Origin: a virus
Direction: 5' to 3' (one strand)
Virus record (IMG/VR): IMGVR_UViG_3300022538_000128
Coordinates: 1 to 24,877 of that record
DNA length: 24,877 bases
Below are positions 21,118-24,877 of this stretch, piece by piece. The notes beneath the pieces were generated by a model that had not been told where the DNA came from, did not search any database, and was given only the letters and a program-made list of their open reading frames with translations. A program made the translations under genes and the position numbers. Numbering within the stretch: position 1 is the first letter of the stretch; each line of letters opens with the position of its first letter.

Positions 21118-23357
21118 CCAAATCTCCAGACCTTTACTTTGCTGCTTTGGGGTATGCCCGCATTAAATTCTGATATGATGTACCGAACTGCATCACAATT
21201 GGAAACCAAAACACCGTTCGCAAAATATTCGTGAACGGTGTCTACAGTTAGGTTATATACAGGTTGTTTGCAATTTACCCTTACGCTTAAGACATATGAG
21301 CTTTCTTCCGCATGTTCTTGAACAGGTAACTGCTCTTGCGTATTTATTTCTGATAAATTGGCCTTTACAGATTGGGCAAATTCGAATTTCATTATCGCTT
21401 CCAGTCTTGTAGCGATAAGCCGTTCTGCATCTGTTAGAACAAAATCTATTTCTCCCTTTGGGAATGCTTTGATACTTCCTACCACACATTTCGCAGATAA
21501 ATTCAATTGGCTTTCTATTGGCAAGACTTTGTTTCCAGTGTTCACTATGCCATCTTCTGCCTTCTGGTGAGCGATGCCATTCCTTTGTAAGAGGCTGTAT
21601 CCGCTCAAGATGTTCAAGATCGTAGATATGACTTGCATTATGTTCCGAAATGTGTGGCTTACCCTTTTTAGCCACAAGATTAGATAGATTATTGTTGAGT
21701 GGATTATTGTCTTTATGGTGTATATGATAGCCTTTAGGAATTTCCCCAAAGGCATCTTCCCAAATGGCACGGTGAAGATACCCAAGGGATGACCTAAAAT
21801 AAACACGGTCAGCCCGTCTCTTCGCTTTAGGGTATCGGTGATAGGCAGTTCCGTTGAAGTTAATGGTTTCTCTTTCCATGTCTCTATCATATCATAATAA
21901 CGCACCGAGTTCAATGGAACAAAGCCCTTCCCTTGAATATAAATAGGGTGTTCTCCTGTTCCTGTAAGCGAAGTACCATTAGAAAATCCCACCGTGATTG
22001 TATCTGCTTCATTTTGGGTCATCCCAGATGCCATAACAGGGGAATAACCCTGCCGTGTGGCTACTAAATCTCCAACCTTAACATCCTCGATGGGTTTAGC
22101 TCCATCTATTATTTGTATTTGAGTACCCTCTATAAGGCATAAATGAAATCGCTCTTTTTCTTTGATTTTTTCAGTGGCTTCGTATCTTTCATCTAGTTCC
22201 CTGCTATATGTTTGGAAGTCTTCAAGAAGGCGGGTCATATCATCAAACAGAAACATCTTATTCAGTTTGTGGAAGGCATAAACCCTATCAATGCCCACTT
22301 CAACGTCTTTTATGTAGGGCTTTGACACTCTCCAATCGGCAACCGAAAAGCTCTCACGCCACCCATCTTCACTGGCTGCGCCGCCAACACGTTTGATTAT
22401 GTTTTCATCCTTAGATAACTCTCTTAATGCCTGTGCATGCTCGGCAGCCGACATCCCCCCGGCTAAATACTCCCGATAGCCATAGAGGTTGCCTGTAGTG
22501 GGTTCTAAGGCAAAGAACACGGCGGCGGTATTGCTGCCACCGAAATCCATACCCACATAGCAAGTCCACTCTTTAGGGATAGGGAATCTTTTTATAATGC
22601 AGGTCTTTTCGTCAAAGGCATCATAAATCAACCCTGCGGGTTTTGAATATCGCCCTCGGTAAAATAAATCAAACTTCCAGGAGGGCATTGTAGCTTTTGC
22701 CCTTTCGTATTCATCCCTGGGAAACCCTGGGCAATCTATTGAATCAAATTGGATAACATCTATATCAGGATCACCCTCCAGCCACCTCAGGTAAATCTCA
22801 TTTTTCAGCCAGCCCGAAATGTTATAGAGGGTTGTAGTCCCCAAAATTCGTCCAGCACCAAAGCCAGTTGCTCTTCCTACCCTTCTTAAAACTGCATCCC
22901 AAGCCTGCCTACCAAACCCCTCTTGCCCACATTCATCTAGCCACGCTGCATTAGCAGTAACTGATTCGATAGACCCTGGGTTATCGGCAGAACAAAGAAA
23001 AACCCTGCTATCAGAGTCATAGAACTGAAACACCTTTTTGGAAAAGTTATATTTCCCTAAATTATGGTAATCTTGAAAGAGTGTCAGGAACTCTCTCTCT
23101 AACTTCTTCTCAAGAAGGGGGAAAGTGGCGCTAACAATCAGGTAATCACCCTCGCCGCAGGTGTCTATCTCACGATATAGCCAATCACACCCAAATACGG
23201 TCTTCCCGCTTTGATTGCCGGCGAGCAAAAAGATAAAACGCTTGGTACTTTCCCACGCCTGTGTTTGCCCTTTGTGGAAATTCTTTCTTAGGGTTTGAGT
23301 ACCATTTTTATTGTTTATAAGCTCACGGTAAGCAGGAATCTCAATCGCTGTTGGCAT
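21114..23357 (-). CDS. terL: Large terminase subunit interrupted by an intein, 747 aa precursor
   Basis: The ATPase carries a Walker A motif GNQSGKT (47-53) and a Walker B-type WLDE near 139-142. The nuclease begins with GMDFGG (Asp271) and ends with CDAVRYIISEF directly after the intein. The precursor holds an intein at residues 407-720, and the ligated exteins would give a 433-aa enzyme, the normal size. The longest frame begins with a TTG at 23363, but AGGAA sits seven bases before the ATG at 23357, which I take as the start. It overlaps the small subunit by 17 bases. The protein cuts and pumps phage DNA into the head. Activity should depend on splicing because the nuclease motif is split from the rest. 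Confidence 0.92.
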   Translation of the reverse strand: MPTAIEIPAYRELINNKNGTQTLRKNFHKGQTQAWESTKRFIFLLAGNQSGKTVFGCDWLYREIDTCGEGDYLIVSATFPLLEKKLEREFLTLFQDYHNLGKYNFSKKVFQFYDSDSRVFLCSADNPGSIESVTANAAWLDECGQEGFGRQAWDAVLRRVGRATGFGAGRILGTTTLYNISGWLKNEIYLRWLEGDPDIDVIQFDSIDCPGFPRDEYERAKATMPSWKFDLFYRGRYSKPAGLIYDAFDEKTCIIKRFPIPKEWTCYVGMDFGGSNTAAVFFALEPTTGNLYGYREYLAGGMSAAEHAQALRELSKDENIIKRVGGAASEDGWRESFSVADWRVSKPYIKDVEVGIDRVYAFHKLNKMFLFDDMTRLLEDFQTYSRELDERYEATEKIKEKERFHLCLIEGTQIQIIDGAKPIEDVKVGDLVATRQGYSPVMASGMTQNEADTITVGFSNGTSLTGTGEHPIYIQGKGFVPLNSVRYYDMIETWKEKPLTSTELPITDTLKRRDGLTVFILGHPLGIFTVPFGKMPLGKFLKAIIYTIKTIIHSTIIYLILWLKRVSHTFRNIMQVISTILNILSGYSLLQRNGIAHQKAEDGIVNTGNKVLPIESQLNLSAKCVVGSIKAFPKGEIDFVLTDAERLIATRLEAIMKFEFAQSVKANLSEINTQEQLPVQEHAEESSYVLSVRVNCKQPVYNLTVDTVHEYFANGVLVSNCDAVRYIISEFNAGIPQSSKVKVWRFG
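21253..21879 (-). CDS. HNH homing endonuclease, overprinted inside the terL intein, 208 aa
   Basis: The frame is shifted relative to terL on the same strand (the ATG begins at the third base of a terL codon) and opens at the first ATG after an upstream TGA. It begins like free-standing phage HNH proteins (ETINFNGTAYHRYPKAKRR), then YLHRAIWEDAFG (His36) and YHIHHKDNNPLNN (His54, His55, Asn62), the ββα-metal nuclease core. Two zinc ribbons follow: Cys129/132/147/151 and Cys168/171/186/190. These would bind the target. It ends inside the Hint-C coding part. No Shine-Dalgarno precedes the ATG. It would cut intein-free terL genes to spread the intein. Both frames are open over its full length. Confidence 0.9.
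   Translation of the reverse strand: MERETINFNGTAYHRYPKAKRRADRVYFRSSLGYLHRAIWEDAFGEIPKGYHIHHKDNNPLNNNLSNLVAKKGKPHISEHNASHIYDLEHLERIQPLTKEWHRSPEGRRWHSEHWKQSLANRKPIEFICEMCGRKYQSIPKGRNRFCSNRCRTAYRYKTGSDNEIRICPICKGQFIRNKYARAVTCSRTCGRKLICLKRKGKLQTTCI
21886..21914 (-). promoter_or_regulatory. Possible leaderless promoter for the overprinted HNH gene
   Basis: On the minus strand, TTGAAC (21914-21909), 17 bases, and TATGAT (21891-21886) form a fair sigma-70 promoter inside the intein coding sequence. Six bases (AGAGAC) then lead to the HNH ATG at 21879, so the expected transcription start falls on or beside the A of the ATG. No ribosome binding site exists, which a leaderless message would not need. 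Predicted only. Confidence 0.4.
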
Positions 23358-23781
23358 CTGCAATTTCCTGTGTTATTTTTTTAGTTTCAGTCACGCTGAC
23401 TTTGCCGTAATCCTTCACGATTTCCTCTCTGGTTATTTTGATGCTCTTTTTCTCTTCCCTGTAAGTCCTTTCCCCAAACTCCTTCGGAGCGAGATTCTTC
23501 AGCATGAAAATAGCAGCGGTCACATTAGGCATTTGGACTTTAATAGTCTCATCAGTAGCGACACGGAATAAGAAACTCGCCAGCCCGTCGACTCGTTCTG
23601 CCGTGAGTTTTTCATACTCACGCCTGAACTGCTCATCCTTGCAAGTCCATAGGTGGACACACTGCCTCGTGATACCCACTTCCGTGCACGTCTCAGCCTG
23701 TGCGCGTAATGGGTTTTTCTGGGGATACACTTGTAAAAATGCAGCCTTCTTTTGGTCAGTTACCGCTTTTGGTGTAGGCAT
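23341..23781 (-). CDS. terS: Small terminase subunit, 146 aa
   Basis: Position directly before the large subunit, with a 17-base overlap, and a helix-turn-helix-like N-terminus (QKKAAFLQVYPQKNPLRAQAETCTEVGITRQCVHLWTCKDEQFRREYEKL) match small terminases, which bind the packaging site and load the large subunit. The middle (ERVDGLASFLFRVATDETIKVQMPNVTAAIFMLKNLAPKEFGER) is the usual oligomerising part, and the C-terminus is charged. The start follows the previous stop by one base (TAATATG). Assignment rests on the HTH pattern and synteny. Confidence 0.8.
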   Translation of the reverse strand: MPTPKAVTDQKKAAFLQVYPQKNPLRAQAETCTEVGITRQCVHLWTCKDEQFRREYEKLTAERVDGLASFLFRVATDETIKVQMPNVTAAIFMLKNLAPKEFGERTYREEKKSIKITREEIVKDYGKVSVTETKKITQEIADANSD

Positions 23782-23782
23782 A

Positions 23783-23998
23783 TTAAATCTTGTCTATCGC
23801 CTCTATGGTTTGAATTTGCTCAATGATTTTGGGCTGTAGGATCGACCTCTGGTACAAGTCCCAGGCGGCGTTGACCTTATTGCGGAACTCTTGAAACTCA
23901 TCCAATGAAAATCCAGCCAGGGGCATTAGCCCAAAAGGAGTTAGTATTCCTAACTGAAACACATGGTTTATCGGGTCAACGATAATATAAAGTCTCAA
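23783..23998 (-). CDS. Hypothetical protein, 71 aa
   Basis: The start overlaps the stop of the metallopeptidase-like gene by ATGA and the stop is one base from terS, so it belongs to the packaging operon. The N-terminus is a short beta part (RLYIIVDPINHVFQLGILTPFG) and residues 30-71 are helical with Glu/Phe/Gln heptads. No known motif. It could be a small packaging accessory. Confidence 0.55.
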   Translation of the reverse strand: MRLYIIVDPINHVFQLGILTPFGLMPLAGFSLDEFQEFRNKVNAAWDLYQRSILQPKIIEQIQTIEAIDKI

Positions 23999-24336
23999 TC
24001 TATAAGTTCCTCCAACTTAAATACCACTTCCTCAATTGCTTCGTATATCTCATCCCGAAGTGCATACCTACATTCTGCCCTATGCTCCAATCTTATCAAT
24101 AGAAGGTGTAGGGCTTCATGCTTGGCGCTTTGCTTAACATCCTTAAATGGTTTGTCCGTGTCTAGTAATTTACTGTTAAGCCTGACCGTAGCTACCATAT
24201 CATTCTGCATAACAGTTATCTCAGCAAAATGACCTTCTAATGGCTCATACTTAAAATACACCTTGTAGCCAGTAAGCCCGAAGCGTTGCTGATAGTGCTT
24301 AAAGTGTTTCTGGAACTCAGCAAAATCCTTACTCAT
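23995..24336 (-). CDS. HEALH metallopeptidase-like (SprT/WLM-type) protein, 113 aa
   Basis: The motif HEALHLLLIRLEHR holds His73, Glu74 and His77 of an HExxH zinc site, with a Glu/His pair about ten residues on as a possible third ligand. Strands YKVYFKY and EITVMQNDMVATVRLN precede it, the layout of short SprT- or WLM-type proteins seen in phages near terminase genes. The longest frame begins at 24348, but the ATG at 24336 forms an ATGA overlap with the upstream gene and has GGGAG five bases before it, so it is preferred. Substrate is unknown. The protein may have lost peptidase activity. Confidence 0.65.
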   Translation of the reverse strand: MSKDFAEFQKHFKHYQQRFGLTGYKVYFKYEPLEGHFAEITVMQNDMVATVRLNSKLLDTDKPFKDVKQSAKHEALHLLLIRLEHRAECRYALRDEIYEAIEEVVFKLEELID

Positions 24337-24581
24337 GCTAACTCCCATGCTCTATAATCTACAGCTCTCTGCCACCGTGCTTTAGAATCGTCAGGACAGC
24401 CCAATATCTTGCGCCGTGCAAGGATATCCTTAATCGCCACTATCCGCTCAGGGGGTAAGGAGGGCGTAACATCAGATGGGGCAAAAGGCGTAACGTTCTT
24501 AGTGGGTGTAACTTTACTCCTGTAACGCCTCATACGCTTCTTGGCAGCTTCCCGTTCCTTAGTTTTGTCTTTGTATGCCAT
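24333..24581 (-). CDS. Small basic hypothetical protein, 82 aa
   Basis: The N-terminal 25 residues are very basic and helical (YKDKTKEREAAKKRMRRYRSK), followed by a Thr/Pro/Val-rich stretch (VTPTKNVTPFAPSDVTPSLPP) and a C-terminal helix ending in ARWQRAVDYRAWEL. A GGGGTGAG lies right at the ATG. The build suggests a nucleic-acid-binding protein. Family not recognised. It overlaps the 45-aa frame by 52 bases. Confidence 0.5.
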   Translation of the reverse strand: MAYKDKTKEREAAKKRMRRYRSKVTPTKNVTPFAPSDVTPSLPPERIVAIKDILARRKILGCPDDSKARWQRAVDYRAWELA

Positions 24582-24667
24582 CTCACCCCTGATGCTTTTG
24601 TCCTCTTTACTGATGGAGGCAAGCCGTATTTCTTTTCAAAAGTACCCATTCTACTTCCTCTGGGCAT
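24530..24667 (-). CDS. Possible small protein, 45 aa
   Basis: ATG at 24667 has a GGGGGGAG seven bases upstream, a good site, and the frame runs into the next gene in another frame. The sequence MPRGSRMGTFEKKYGLPPSVKR then a basic tail resembles short phage proteins near packaging genes, but evidence is thin. The overlap with the 82-aa gene (52 bases) is long, so one of the two starts may be wrong. Confidence 0.3.
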   Translation of the reverse strand: MPRGSRMGTFEKKYGLPPSVKRTKASGVRWHTKTKLRNGKLPRSV

Positions 24668-24694
24668 ATACTTTCTCCCCCCTTTGGCTATCTT

Positions 24695-24707
24695 GATAAG
24701 GCTTATC
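24695..24707. promoter_or_regulatory. 13-bp palindrome upstream of the packaging genes
   Basis: GATAAGGCTTATC is a perfect odd palindrome between two short frames, about 30 bases upstream of the 45-aa start. It is a possible operator. No clear promoter core was seen with it. Confidence 0.25.
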
Positions 24708-24727
24708 TATTGCTATTTGCCTACACC

Positions 24728-24823
24728 TCAACTTGTGCATCTTAAAATAGCGACTGTTATAAATACCAATACAATTGTTCCGCCAAGCAACCCGAAGGCC
24801 ACATAAAACGCTTCTAACCCCAT
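24728..24823 (-). CDS. Possible micro membrane protein, 31 aa (frame open to the right edge)
   Basis: The frame from ATG at 24823 encodes one membrane helix (FYVAFGLLGGTIVLVFITVAIL) and ends in RCTS. It is open upstream to base 24877, so it may be the end of a longer gene beyond the window. No good ribosome site precedes the ATG. Confidence 0.35.
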   Translation of the reverse strand: MGLEAFYVAFGLLGGTIVLVFITVAILRCTS

Positions 24824-24877
24824 TTCTGAACCAGACAAGTAATGATATTGGTAACCACTACATTCGGTGGAATGTTC

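Larger units (their letters stand above)
21198..22139 (-). mobile_element. Intein in terL carrying an out-of-frame HNH endonuclease gene, 314 codons
   Basis: Block A is CLIEGTQIQI with Cys1, block B is GTGEHPIYI with Thr61 and His64, block F is VYNLTVDTVHEYF (His303), and block G is NGVLVSN followed by Cys as the first extein residue. The penultimate residue is Ser rather than the usual His, as in some phage inteins. The Hint-N part is about 87 residues and Hint-C about 33, with roughly 195 codons of linker between. That linker in the intein frame is not a LAGLIDADG or HNH domain: it is Ile-rich and hydrophobic in its first half. The true nuclease lies there in another frame (21253-21879). 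The exteins join within the nuclease motif of terminase. Confidence 0.88.

Overview
This window is a block of late genes from a tailed double-stranded DNA bacteriophage or prophage (Caudoviricetes). Nearly everything is on the minus strand, so the genome reads from the right edge to the left. Most structural genes abut or overlap by 1-26 bases (many ATGA or TAATG junctions) and carry AGGAGG-type ribosome binding sites, which points to a bacterial host with a standard anti-Shine-Dalgarno. I cannot name the host. No tail-tube, sheath or tape-measure gene is visible, so a short-tailed (podovirus-like) particle is my inference.

Right to left: a few small early-position genes including an HEALH metallopeptidase-like protein (23995-24336), then small terminase, large terminase, portal, an 84-aa protein, and a 1474-aa giant protein with an N-terminal C2H2 zinc finger and an LPD38-like body (14736-19160), probably a virion-internal ejected protein. 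A short plus-strand cassette follows (14202-14744): a 57-aa excisionase/MerR-type HTH protein and two tiny membrane proteins, preceded by repeats of the palindrome CTTGACAAG. The minus-strand late genes resume with an 87-aa protein, a terminator, scaffold, major capsid protein and two paralogous decoration/head-fibre proteins built on a seven-residue solenoid repeat. Then comes an unusual enzyme module (glycosyltransferase, LicD-type transferase, YkgJ-type cysteine protein), two small proteins, and the adaptor/tail genes, including a tail-hub protein that looks split over several reading frames and a chimeric lipoprotein. The left end has a tail-fibre-like protein, an XhlA/holin-like protein, two micro membrane-type proteins and a partial gene running off the edge.

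The most striking object is inside the large terminase. The gene is interrupted, just before its last nuclease motif, by a 314-codon intein whose Hint splicing blocks are intact. Between those blocks, in a different reading frame of the same strand, sits a complete 208-aa HNH endonuclease gene with two zinc ribbons. Both frames are open for 627 bases: one strand appears to encode the splicing protein and its homing nuclease at once as overprinted genes. A promoter-like sequence (TTGAAC, 17 bases, TATGAT) ends six bases before the HNH ATG, suggesting separate leaderless expression.

Start codons were adjusted from the longest reading frame where ribosome binding sites or ATGA overlaps decided. 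Functions rest on motifs I can read in the translations, not on database searches.
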